Below, piece after piece: positions 25,017 to 32,462 of a DNA stretch of 34,050 nt. How positions within the stretch are numbered: position 1 is the stretch's first letter; each line of letters begins with the position of its first letter. Source of the stretch: Alphaproteobacteria bacterium (GTDB taxonomy: Bacteria; Pseudomonadota; Alphaproteobacteria; GCA-2731375); assembly GCA_030747035.1 (NCBI GenBank), contig JASLLM010000016.1, positions 1 through 34,050 on the forward strand. The letters are read 5' to 3'. The notes under the pieces are model-generated. The model did no database searches. It saw only the letters and a list, made by a program, of their open reading frames with translations, and was not told where the DNA came from. Both the position numbers and the translations under genes were made by a program.

Positions 25017-25808
25017 TCAATTATTCAAACTAAGCAGCAACAGACAGCTAAGTTCCGCCACTATCTGGACCGCGCCCAGAACGTCTCCCGTCTGCCCGCC
25101 CAAACGCCTTCGCGCGACCATGGCCACAGCACCCGCGCCTACGGCGGCCCCGGCAAGGCTGTACAAACCATTCAGGAAACCTACATTGACAAGAGCAATC
25201 ACCGCAGCAACACCAATCGCGGCCAGGGTAATGTCCCCGCCGGGCCGCCCGGCGTCCGCGCCCAGGCCATCCTCCCGCGCCGACGGCAAAAAATACATGA
25301 CGACAACCATGGCCGTGCGCGATACCACCGCCGCCGTTACCAGCGCGGCAATGACAGCGCCGGGCGCGGCGATAGCGGCGAGTGCCCCGATCCGAGCCGC
25401 GAACAGCAACAAGAGCGCGACCAGGGCAAAATTGCCCGCCTGGCTGTCCCGCATGATCGCCAGCCGGCGCTCCCGGCTGGTACCACCCATGCCGTCGGCG
25501 AAATCGCCCAGGCCATCTTCATGCATGGCCCCGCACAGCAGCACCAATACCGTTACGCACAGCGTTGCGGCCAGCCATGGGTTGAAACCAAGCCATGCCG
25601 CCAAGGCGTACGCCAGCCCAGCCAGACCGCCAACGATCAAACCGATAACGGGGAAGCACCAAGAGGCGGCGGCCAGATCCCCCCGCGTCAGGTCGGCCCG
25701 GTCATCAATGCGCGGTCCGACGGGCAGGATCGTCAAGAACGCGCCGACCGTGCGCAGGTCCGACAGCCAACGCGCCAAATTTCCGTGCGATTTCAGGTAG
25801 GGGTTCAA
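25017..25808 (-). CDS. cobS: Adenosylcobinamide-GDP ribazoletransferase (cobalamin-5'-phosphate synthase)
   Basis: A 263-residue integral membrane enzyme of late cobalamin synthesis. It joins adenosylcobinamide-GDP with alpha-ribazole (or its phosphate) to complete the lower loop of B12. Family signatures are AMHEDGLGDFADGMGG, RERRLAIMRDS and the C-terminal GGQTGDVLGA. Several hydrophobic segments span the rest. The start is a TTG at 25808 that overlaps the TGA of the preceding dehydrogenase by 4 nt, so expression is probably coupled. No ATG lies near the N-terminus. No other cob gene and no B12 riboswitch is visible next to it; the usual partner cobT/cobU must lie elsewhere. Confidence 0.95.
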   Translation of the reverse strand: MNPYLKSHGNLARWLSDLRTVGAFLTILPVGPRIDDRADLTRGDLAAASWCFPVIGLIVGGLAGLAYALAAWLGFNPWLAATLCVTVLVLLCGAMHEDGLGDFADGMGGTSRERRLAIMRDSQAGNFALVALLLLFAARIGALAAIAAPGAVIAALVTAAVVSRTAMVVVMYFLPSAREDGLGADAGRPGGDITLAAIGVAAVIALVNVGFLNGLYSLAGAAVGAGAVAMVARRRLGGQTGDVLGAVQIVAELSCLLLLSLNN

Positions 25809-26875
25809 TTGCCAACGATGCGCATGGCTTCGCCCCGGTCCAGGCCGACCGCTTCGCCAGCGGCCAGCAAATCCTCGAATGTCGTATCGTCGATGGGAAT
25901 TCCGTTGGCCAGGCGCTCGACTTTGGATTTGCGTTCGGGATCGCCCGGCAGCATGACTTCCTCCACCCCAGGCGCGGGCGGCGAGGCCTTGACCCAGGCC
26001 GTGAACTCCTCCACTTCCGCATCAAATGCCGCTCGCTGACCAAAGGCGTCCGGATCAATCAGTATGGCCAGCATGTTATTGACGATGCGGCCCTGCGGCA
26101 CGCCCTCGCTGCCGAAGACACCGCCGCCGGTAAAAGCGCCGGCGAGCGCCTCGCAAATCACCGCCAGGCCATAGCCCTTGTGCAGTCCCATGGAGCGCAG
26201 GGCGCCTTTCGGTTCCGCGAACATGACACTCGGGTCATCGGTTGGATTGCCGGCATTATCGATTAGCGCATCGGGCATCATCTTCTCGCCCTTATTGTGG
26301 GCCACCCGGACCTTGCCCATGGCAACCCGGCTGGTGGCCATGTCCAAAACGATGGGATCGGCGCCCCTACCCGCCGGCAGGGCGGTGCAATAGGGATTGG
26401 TGGAAAATCGCGAATCTGAACCTCCATACGGCGCCACTACAGAATTCAAGGACAGCACATTTACGTAATGGATTGAGATAAATCCCGCCGCCGCACCCAT
26501 TTCGGCCCAGGCACCGACCCGGCCAATATGGTAGGAGTTCTTCAACCCCAACACCACAACACCTAATTCCTTGGCCCGTTCAATGGCCAGTTCCATGGCT
26601 GCCTTGGCAATGACCTGACCGAAATCGGCATTGCCATTCACCAGCAGAAACGAACCCCGGTCATGCTCCACGGAAAGCCCGCCGCCCGGCTTCAGTTCCT
26701 TCTGCTCAATGCCCAATACATAGGCCGGCACCATGCCGACACCATGGCTGTCATGACCGAACAGGTTGGCCTCGATCAATTTCTCGGCGACCTGGGCCGC
26801 GGCCGCGTCTTCGGCGCCGGCACGTTGAAATATGGTCTGGGCCAGATTGGTTAGCCGCTCGGCCGGTATCTGCAT
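25805..26875 (-). CDS. Malate/L-lactate dehydrogenase-type NAD(P)-dependent oxidoreductase
   Basis: A 356-residue member of the Ldh2/MDH2 family, which includes malate, L-lactate, sulfolactate and ureidoglycolate dehydrogenases. These oxidise a 2-hydroxyacid or reduce a 2-oxoacid with NAD(P). Family features are EANLFGHDSHGVGM near the N-terminus, the NSYHIGRVGAWAE histidine region, STNPYCTALPA, LDMATSRVAMGKV and HKGYGLAVICEALAG. ATG 26875 has AGGAG 8 nt upstream. The open frame extends 90 codons further, but without family sequence. The substrate cannot be fixed by eye. It is first in a two-gene unit with cobS and divergent from the TetR-like gene, with 142 bp between their starts. Confidence 0.92.
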   Translation of the reverse strand: MQIPAERLTNLAQTIFQRAGAEDAAAAQVAEKLIEANLFGHDSHGVGMVPAYVLGIEQKELKPGGGLSVEHDRGSFLLVNGNADFGQVIAKAAMELAIERAKELGVVVLGLKNSYHIGRVGAWAEMGAAAGFISIHYVNVLSLNSVVAPYGGSDSRFSTNPYCTALPAGRGADPIVLDMATSRVAMGKVRVAHNKGEKMMPDALIDNAGNPTDDPSVMFAEPKGALRSMGLHKGYGLAVICEALAGAFTGGGVFGSEGVPQGRIVNNMLAILIDPDAFGQRAAFDAEVEEFTAWVKASPPAPGVEEVMLPGDPERKSKVERLANGIPIDDTTFEDLLAAGEAVGLDRGEAMRIVGN

Positions 26876-27017
26876 GCTGGGGACTCCTAATTCTACCATT
26901 CTTGATTTAGCGGCGGCAGCATAGTCCCACCGGGCCCTGACGGCGATAGCCAATTCACTCCAGCTTGCGGTGAGGCGGACAAGACCGGTAAAATGGCCCC
27001 AGCGAAAGGGGAACATC

Positions 27018-27689
27018 ATGGCGGCGAAGAAATCGACGAAAAAGGCCAAATCGGCCGGTGCGGACCCGGCGGAAGCCGCCAGACGCAAGGTCGTGACGGC
27101 GGCCATGAAGCTGGCCGCGGTGCAAGGCTGGCAGGATACCACCATGGCCGATATTACCGATGAAGCCGGCCTGGGTCTGGCGGATTTGCGCCGTCAGTTC
27201 GCTTCCAAGACAGCTATTTTGGCCGGCTTGATCCGCCTTGCCGACGATGCCGTCCTGCAGGGCAGCGGTCCCGACATGGCGGCCGAGCCGGTACGCGACC
27301 GCCTGTTCGATGTGATCATGCGCCGCCTGGACGCCCTGGCGCCCTATCGTGACGGTATTGCTGCCGTGGCGCGCGATTTGCCCCGCGACCCGCCTGCCAT
27401 GGCGTGCCTGGCCGCCGGCCCGATGCGCCGGTCCCTGCAATGGATGCTGGAGGCGGCCCGTATTCAGCCCTGGGGCCTGCTGGCACCATTGCAATTGAAA
27501 GGCCTGGGCCTGGTGTATCTGAGCGTGCTGCGGGTTTGGCTGCGTGATGAGGGCGAGGATTTGGCCCATACCATGGCCACGCTGGACAAGGCATTGGGCC
27601 GGGTCGACAGTATCCTGGATTCGCTTAGGCGCGGGCCGCGCCGCTTCCGGCGTGATGACGAGGAAGAAGCGGGCACCGAGGAAACATGA
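27018..27689 (+). CDS. TetR-family transcriptional regulator
   Basis: A 223-residue TetR-like protein. A basic Lys/Ala-rich leader (1-20) is followed by a helix-turn-helix region (about 22-70) with RRKVVTAAMKLAAVQGW and TTMADITDEAGLGLADLRRQF. The C-terminal domain is helical and ends in a charged, acidic tail. It also resembles COQ9-type TetR-fold proteins, so a non-DNA-binding role is not excluded. ATG 27018 has AAAGGGG upstream. The frame opens earlier at 26970, but without a site. Its stop overlaps the csaA start by 4 nt (ATGA). Possible targets are itself and the divergent dehydrogenase-cobS pair, though I see no clear operator palindrome between them. Confidence 0.85.
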   Translation: MAAKKSTKKAKSAGADPAEAARRKVVTAAMKLAAVQGWQDTTMADITDEAGLGLADLRRQFASKTAILAGLIRLADDAVLQGSGPDMAAEPVRDRLFDVIMRRLDALAPYRDGIAAVARDLPRDPPAMACLAAGPMRRSLQWMLEAARIQPWGLLAPLQLKGLGLVYLSVLRVWLRDEGEDLAHTMATLDKALGRVDSILDSLRRGPRRFRRDDEEEAGTEET

Positions 27690-28024
27690 GCGAGATCAGT
27701 TTTGACGACTTCCTGAAGGTGGATATCCGCGTCGGCACCATTGTTCGGGCCGAACCCTACCCGGAGGCCCGCAACCCGTCTTTCAAGCTGTACGTGGATT
27801 TCGGGCCGGAGATCGGCCAGCGCAAGACCTCCGCCCAGGTTACCGTGCATTACACATTGGAAGAACTGGTGGGCAAACAGGTCGCCGCCGTGATCAACTT
27901 TCCCGCCAAGCAAATCGGCAAGTTCATGTCGGAAATCCTGGTCCTGGGTTTTCCCGACGACGACGGCGGCGTTGTGCTGATCGAGCCCAATCGAAAAGTT
28001 TCCAACGGCGGCCGCCTGTTCTAG
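27686..28024 (+). CDS. csaA: CsaA-like tRNA-binding/chaperone protein
   Basis: A 112-residue single-domain EMAP/OB-fold protein. The sequence follows CsaA closely: FLKVDIRVGTIVRAE, PSFKLYVDFG, AVINFPAKQIG, FMSEILVLGF and the VSNGGRLF end. The length matches the family. CsaA homologues bind tRNA and were described as secretion-related chaperones, while the physiological role in proteobacteria is unclear. The ATG overlaps the TetR-like gene's stop, so the two are translated as a coupled pair. The TAG stop lies in a CTAG shared with the convergent lipocalin-like gene. Confidence 0.95.
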   Translation: MSEISFDDFLKVDIRVGTIVRAEPYPEARNPSFKLYVDFGPEIGQRKTSAQVTVHYTLEELVGKQVAAVINFPAKQIGKFMSEILVLGFPDDDGGVVLIEPNRKVSNGGRLF

Positions 28025-28464
28025 TCAGCTCGCCGCCAATCGACCCAGACGCTGACATCTTCACCATTGGGCCAGGTGCGGGTAACCACCAGGCGCAGGG
28101 TGCCGTCGTCCAGCATTTCAACATCTCGCACCTGTTCGCCGCCGACCCAGCTTGGGTTCAGGGCGAATGCCACCTTGGTGATCAGGCGCCCTTCTTCGAT
28201 CCGCCAGTGGCCGGCGTAAGAAACGTAGCTGTCAAATGCGGCCAGCCGGTCGGCGTCCGGGGCGTCCGCATGCCATTCCGGATCGCCTGGCAGTCGTTCC
28301 CGGTCGCCGCGGCCAAGAGCGGCGCACATCCAGCCATCGGCGGAAAGAATGACCACGCCCTCCGACTGTGTGCCGTAGCGCTCCTCCAGTTTGGCTTTTT
28401 GACTTTCGCTGGCACCACGACCCACCAACATCCAGGTCCCAACAATATCTTCCGCCCCGAGCAT
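28021..28464 (-). CDS. Lipocalin-like domain protein
   Basis: A 147-residue protein resembling the small lipocalin-like domain family. It opens with AEDIVGTWMLV, the typical GxW of a lipocalin first strand, then shows alternating strand-like segments (GVVILSADGWMCAAL, GHWRIEEGRLITKV, TLRLVVTRTW). No signal peptide is seen, so it is probably cytoplasmic. The ligand is unknown. ATG 28464 has an excellent AAGGAGG 7 nt upstream; longer starts up to 28515 are not needed. It converges on csaA with a 4-nt overlap at the stops. Confidence 0.8.
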   Translation of the reverse strand: MLGAEDIVGTWMLVGRGASESQKAKLEERYGTQSEGVVILSADGWMCAALGRGDRERLPGDPEWHADAPDADRLAAFDSYVSYAGHWRIEEGRLITKVAFALNPSWVGGEQVRDVEMLDDGTLRLVVTRTWPNGEDVSVWVDWRRAD

Positions 28465-28597
28465 GACCGCCCCTCCTTCAATTCCAGCAATTGGATTGGC
28501 CCGCATGATAGCCATGTCAATCTATCTTATCTGTTTTAAATCGACCGTGTTTTAGACTAAAAATGCATAAGCAGCGTGACAACGCTATTCATCCGTC

Positions 28598-28628
28598 ACC
28601 TGCTCCGGAGAGATCCGCCGGAGCAGGT
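28598..28628. promoter_or_regulatory. Perfect 11-bp inverted repeat upstream of the Liv importer
   Basis: ACCTGCTCCGG and CCGGAGCAGGT flank a 9-nt centre in the gap between the lipocalin-like gene and the binding-protein gene. No T-run follows on either strand in the correct place, so a simple terminator is unlikely. A TATACT hexamer at 28666-28671, 38 bp downstream, could be a -10 element for the importer. An operator or upstream regulatory stem is the better guess. Confidence 0.5.
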
Positions 28629-28702
28629 CGCGGATTGTAAAAAAAATCAACCGAACGGAAGACCCTATACTTCCAGACAAAACCCAAACGGGGAGAGAGA
28701 AA

Positions 28703-29884
28703 ATGAAAAAGCTACTTGTCGCGACGGCGATGGCTGCGCTTGTCAGCACAGCCGTTAATGCCGAAGAGATTAAGTTGGGCGTGATTTTGGGCTATACGGG
28801 ACCGATTGAATCCCTGACCCCGGACATGGCCGCTGGTGCCGAACTGGCGATCAAGGAAGTCAGCAACAGTGGCGCCCTGTTGGGCGGCAGCAAGGTGACG
28901 CCAGTACGTGGTGATACCACTTGTACTGATTCCGCGGCCGCGACGGCGGCGACCGAACGCCTGGTCACCTCCGACAAGATCAACGCCATCGTCGGCGGTG
29001 ATTGTTCCGGCGTGACCACGGCCATGCTGCAGAATGTGGCGCTGGCCAACGGTATCGTCATGGTTTCGCCATCGGCGACATCGCCTGCCCTGTCAACGAT
29101 CAAGGACAACGGCCTGTTCTTCCGCACCGCACCGTCCGATGCCCGCCAGGGCCAGGTGCTGACCGCGATCCTGAAAGACAAGGGTGTCAAGTCGGCTGCC
29201 TTGACCTACACCAACAATGACTATGGCAAAGGTCTGGCCAACAGCATCAAGACCAACTTTGAAAAGGCCGGTGGCAAGATTACCATTTCCGCCGCCCATG
29301 AAGATGGCAAGGCCGACTACACGGCGGAAGTCGGCGCGCTGGCAGCCGCCGGTGGTGACGTGCTAATCGTAGCCGGTTATCTGGACCAGGGCGGCAAGGG
29401 CATTATCCAGGCCGCGCTTGATACCGGCGCGTTCGAGACCTTTGTCCTGCCCGACGGCATGATCGGCGACAGCCTGCCGCTCGCCATCGGCGCCGACCTT
29501 AACGGCTCCTACGGCACGGTGCCGGGCACGGATAGCCCGGGCGCCGCCAAGTTCGGCGAAATGGCCAAGGCCGCCGGTTTCAAGGCCGGACCGTTTTCTT
29601 CCGAGTCCTATGACGCCGCCGCTCTGATATTGCTGGCCATGCAGGCCGCCAAATCTTCCCAGAGCAAGATGTTCAAGGACAAGATCCTTGGCGTCGCCAA
29701 TGCACCGGGCACCAAGATCTATCCCGGTGAACTGGCAAAGGGCTTAAAAATCATCGCCGGTGGCGGTGATGTTGATTATGTCGGTGCCTCGGCGGTCGAA
29801 TTGATCGGCCCCGGCGAGAGTGCCGGCAACTACCGCGAGATCCTGGTCTCCGGTGGCAAGAACACCACCGCGCGGTTCCGCTAA
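28703..29884 (+). CDS. Periplasmic substrate-binding protein, branched-chain amino acid type
   Basis: A 393-residue type I periplasmic binding protein for an ABC importer. A signal peptide of about 20 residues (MKKLLVATAMAALVSTAVNA) precedes EEIKLGVILGYTGPIE, the usual opening of LivJ/LivK-like proteins. Family segments include VRGDTTCTDSAAATAATERL, VSPSATSPALS and YTNNDYGKGLANS. The ligand may be an amino acid, amide, betaine or aromatic acid; the sequence alone does not say. ATG 28703 has GGGGAGAGAG upstream. It is the first gene of the importer operon, and a strong hairpin follows its stop. Confidence 0.93.
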   Translation: MKKLLVATAMAALVSTAVNAEEIKLGVILGYTGPIESLTPDMAAGAELAIKEVSNSGALLGGSKVTPVRGDTTCTDSAAATAATERLVTSDKINAIVGGDCSGVTTAMLQNVALANGIVMVSPSATSPALSTIKDNGLFFRTAPSDARQGQVLTAILKDKGVKSAALTYTNNDYGKGLANSIKTNFEKAGGKITISAAHEDGKADYTAEVGALAAAGGDVLIVAGYLDQGGKGIIQAALDTGAFETFVLPDGMIGDSLPLAIGADLNGSYGTVPGTDSPGAAKFGEMAKAAGFKAGPFSSESYDAAALILLAMQAAKSSQSKMFKDKILGVANAPGTKIYPGELAKGLKIIAGGGDVDYVGASAVELIGPGESAGNYREILVSGGKNTTARFR

Positions 29885-29905
29885 ACCGTCGGTCGTGAAT
29901 TGATT

Positions 29906-29947
29906 GGTGGGAAACGGTTAAGGTGTTTGCCTCAGCCGTTTCCCGCC
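29906..29947 (+). terminator. Stem-loop between binding-protein and ATPase genes
   Basis: GGTGGGAAACGG pairs with CCGTTTCCCGCC (12 bp, one G-T pair) around an 18-nt centre that can pair further. It lies 21 nt after the binding-protein stop and 13 nt before the LivG-like ATG. Only a weak ATTTT follows. Such stems usually protect the abundant binding-protein message or cause partial termination so that the ATPases are made at lower level. Confidence 0.7.
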
Positions 29948-29960
29948 ATTTTCAAAATTT

Positions 29961-30743
29961 ATGATCGAAGTTGAAAATCTTCATATGCATTTCGGCGGCA
30001 TTCATGCCGTCGACGGGGTTTCCTTATCGATAGCTGGCGGCCGAATTACCGGCCTGATCGGCCCCAACGGAGCCGGCAAAACAACCCTCTTTAATGTCAT
30101 TGCCGGCCTGCACAAACCCACTTCGGGCAAGGTCTATCTGGACGGCGCGGATATCACCGGTCTCGAGCCCCACGAACTTTTCGCCAAGGGCATGCTGCGG
30201 ACCTTTCAGATTGCCCAGGAATTCAGCACCCTTACGGTACGGGAAAACCTGATGATGGTGCCGTCCGGTCAAATGGGCGAGCGCCTCCTCGATACCTGGT
30301 TGCGGCCCGCGCAGGTGCGCCTGGAAGAGGAGAAAGTGCGCGCCAAGGCGAACGAGGTCATCGAATTTCTCGAAATTACCCAGGTCGCCGACGAATTCGC
30401 CGGTAACCTGTCGGGCGGCCAGAAAAAGCTCCTTGAGCTTGGCCGCACCATGATGGTGGATGCCAAGATTGTCTTCCTCGACGAGGTCGGTGCCGGCGTC
30501 AACCGCACGCTGCTCAATACCCTCGGTGATGCCATCCTGCGCCTGCAAAAGGAACGCGGTTACACCTTCTGCATGATCGAGCACGACATGGATTTTATCT
30601 CCCGGCTGTGTGATCCGGTTATCGTCATGGCCGAAGGCCTGGTCCTGACCGAAGGCAGTATCGAAGAAGTGAAGGCCAACGAGCATGTAATCGAGGCCTA
30701 CCTGGGCACTGGCCTGAAAAACAAACCGGAACCGGTGGCGTGA
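29961..30743 (+). CDS. livG: Branched-chain amino acid-type ABC importer ATPase, LivG-like
   Basis: A 260-residue ABC ATPase. Walker A is GPNGAGKTT, the signature is LSGGQKKLLELGR, Walker B reads KIVFLDEVGAGV, and the switch histidine is in CMIEHDMDF. The Walker B region has EVGAGV where most LivG proteins have EPxAGL, a mild oddity. It would pair with the LivF-like protein to energise the LivH/LivM pore at the inner membrane. ATG 29961 lacks a clear ribosome-binding site and sits just after the stem-loop. Its TGA overlaps the next start (GTGA). Confidence 0.95.
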   Translation: MIEVENLHMHFGGIHAVDGVSLSIAGGRITGLIGPNGAGKTTLFNVIAGLHKPTSGKVYLDGADITGLEPHELFAKGMLRTFQIAQEFSTLTVRENLMMVPSGQMGERLLDTWLRPAQVRLEEEKVRAKANEVIEFLEITQVADEFAGNLSGGQKKLLELGRTMMVDAKIVFLDEVGAGVNRTLLNTLGDAILRLQKERGYTFCMIEHDMDFISRLCDPVIVMAEGLVLTEGSIEEVKANEHVIEAYLGTGLKNKPEPVA

Positions 30744-31444
30744 GTTATTTGAGCGGCGACCACATGACCGGCGGCTATGGCGGCGCCGATATTCTGCATG
30801 ACTGCACCATTGGCGTTGAACAGGGCGAGATCGCCGTCATCGTCGGCCCTAATGGCGCCGGCAAGTCCACGGCCATGAAGGCGGTCTTTGGCATGCTGAA
30901 CATGCACGAAGGATCGGTGCATCTGGATGGCGAGGATATTACCGCGCTGTCGCCCCAGGCCCGTGTCGCCAAGGGCATGGGCTTCGTGCCGCAAAATCAA
31001 AACGTCTTCACCTCCATGTCGGTGGAAGAAAATCTCGAGATGGGCGCGTTCATCCGCCGGGATGATTTTTCCGGTACCCTGGAACAGGTGTTCGACCTGT
31101 TTCCCATTCTGAAGGAAAAACGCAGCCAGCCGGCCGGCGAACTGTCCGGCGGCCAGCGGCAGCAGGTCGCCGTGGGCCGGGCCCTGATGACCCAGCCCAA
31201 GGTCCTGATGCTGGACGAGCCGACGGCCGGCGTCTCGCCCATCGTCATGGACGAGCTGTTCGACCGCATCATCGAGGTGGCGAAAAGCGGCATCGCCATC
31301 CTGATGGTGGAACAGAACGCCCGCCAAGCCCTGAATATCGCCGACAAGGGCTATGTTCTGGTCCAGGGGCGCAACCGCTACACCGACACCGGGGCCGCCC
31401 TAATGGCCAATCCGGAAGTCCGTAAAGCGTTCCTAGGTGGTTGA
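30740..31444 (+). CDS. livF: Branched-chain amino acid-type ABC importer ATPase, LivF-like
   Basis: A 234-residue ABC ATPase with Walker A GPNGAGKST, signature LSGGQRQQVAVGRAL, Walker B VLMLDEPTAGVSP and switch histidine replaced by glutamine (MVEQNAR), as is normal for LivF. The start is a GTG at 30740 that overlaps the LivG stop by 4 nt. An internal ATG 8 codons on (MTGGYGG) is an alternative. It works with the LivG-like subunit in the same importer. Confidence 0.94.
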   Translation: MSYLSGDHMTGGYGGADILHDCTIGVEQGEIAVIVGPNGAGKSTAMKAVFGMLNMHEGSVHLDGEDITALSPQARVAKGMGFVPQNQNVFTSMSVEENLEMGAFIRRDDFSGTLEQVFDLFPILKEKRSQPAGELSGGQRQQVAVGRALMTQPKVLMLDEPTAGVSPIVMDELFDRIIEVAKSGIAILMVEQNARQALNIADKGYVLVQGRNRYTDTGAALMANPEVRKAFLGG

Positions 31445-31448
31445 GGGC

Positions 31449-32462
31449 ATGGACGGCATCCTGAATGCGCTGATCCTGCTGTCCAATTTCGTCATTGTCC
31501 CCGGCATGGCCTATGGCAGCCAATTGGCCATTGGCGCCCTGGGCGTCACGCTGGTCTTCGGTATCCTGCGGTTTTCCAATTTCGCCCACGGCGACACCAT
31601 GGCCTTCGGCACCATGATCACGGTGCTGGTGACCTGGGCCCTGCAGGCCTGGGGCGTGTCCATCAAGCCCTTGCCAACGGCGTTGCTGGCGTTGCCTTTT
31701 GGCATTCTGGGCACCGTCGTCCTGCTGCTGCTGACGGACCGCTGGGTCTACCGCTTTTACCGGCGGCAAAAGGTGGCGCCGGTGGTCTTTCTGATCGCCT
31801 CGGTCGGGGTGATGTTCGTCATGAACGGTCTGGTGCGCTTTATCATCGGGCCGGACGATCAACGCTTTGCCGACGGCGACCGCTTCATGATGAAGGCGCG
31901 CGAATTCAAGCGCATGACCGGGCTGAGCGAGGGCATCGCCTTCAAGACCTCCCAGGGCCTGACGGTATTGACGGCGGTCATCGTGGTGGCAGCGCTGTTC
32001 TGGTTCCTCAACCGCACCCGCGCAGGCAAGTCCATGCGTGCCTATTCCGACAACGAGGACCTGGCGCTGCTATCGGGCATCAATCCTGAGCGCGTGGTGC
32101 TGATCACCTGGACCATAACAGCGGCCCTGGCAACCATCGCCGGCGTGCTGTACGGCCTGGACAAGAGCTTCAAGCCGTTCACCTATTTCCAACTGTTGCT
32201 GCCCATCTTCGCCTCCGCCATCGTCGGCGGCCTGGGTAACCCCCTGGGCGCCATCGCGGGCGGCTTTATCATCGCCTTCTCGGAAGTCACCGTCACCTAC
32301 GCCTACAAGAAGTTTCTCTACTACACCCTGCCCACCGACTGGGCGCCCGAAGGCCTGACGCAGCTATTGTCCACGGACTACAAATTCGCCGTCTCCTTCG
32401 TTATTCTGGTGTTGGTCCTGCTGTTGCGGCCGACAGGCATTTTCGGGGGTAAGGCCACATGA
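31449..32462 (+). CDS. livH: Branched-chain amino acid-type ABC importer permease, LivH-like
   Basis: A 337-residue polytopic membrane permease. The block GVTLVFGILRFSNFAHGD is the LivH hallmark, and SAIVGGLGNPLGAIAGG near the C-terminus is the cytoplasmic coupling region. An internal charged segment of about 40 residues (FMMKAREFKRM and on) is less usual. ATG 31449 follows the LivF stop by 4 nt, with AGGTGG 8 nt upstream. A GTG at 31437 is possible but less likely. The stop overlaps the LivM-like start (ATGA). Confidence 0.94.
   Translation: MDGILNALILLSNFVIVPGMAYGSQLAIGALGVTLVFGILRFSNFAHGDTMAFGTMITVLVTWALQAWGVSIKPLPTALLALPFGILGTVVLLLLTDRWVYRFYRRQKVAPVVFLIASVGVMFVMNGLVRFIIGPDDQRFADGDRFMMKAREFKRMTGLSEGIAFKTSQGLTVLTAVIVVAALFWFLNRTRAGKSMRAYSDNEDLALLSGINPERVVLITWTITAALATIAGVLYGLDKSFKPFTYFQLLLPIFASAIVGGLGNPLGAIAGGFIIAFSEVTVTYAYKKFLYYTLPTDWAPEGLTQLLSTDYKFAVSFVILVLVLLLRPTGIFGGKAT

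Noticed and set aside
25808-26000. Cobalamin riboswitch for cobS
   Set aside because: The sequence upstream of cobS is the coding end of the dehydrogenase, with no leader space. No B12-box-like segment was seen there or in the 26876-27017 gap.
28598-28650. Intrinsic terminator at the 11-bp palindrome
   Set aside because: The nearby homopolymer is an A-run on the plus strand several bases downstream, and its T-run complement lies before the stem on the minus strand. Neither strand has the T-run directly after the stem.
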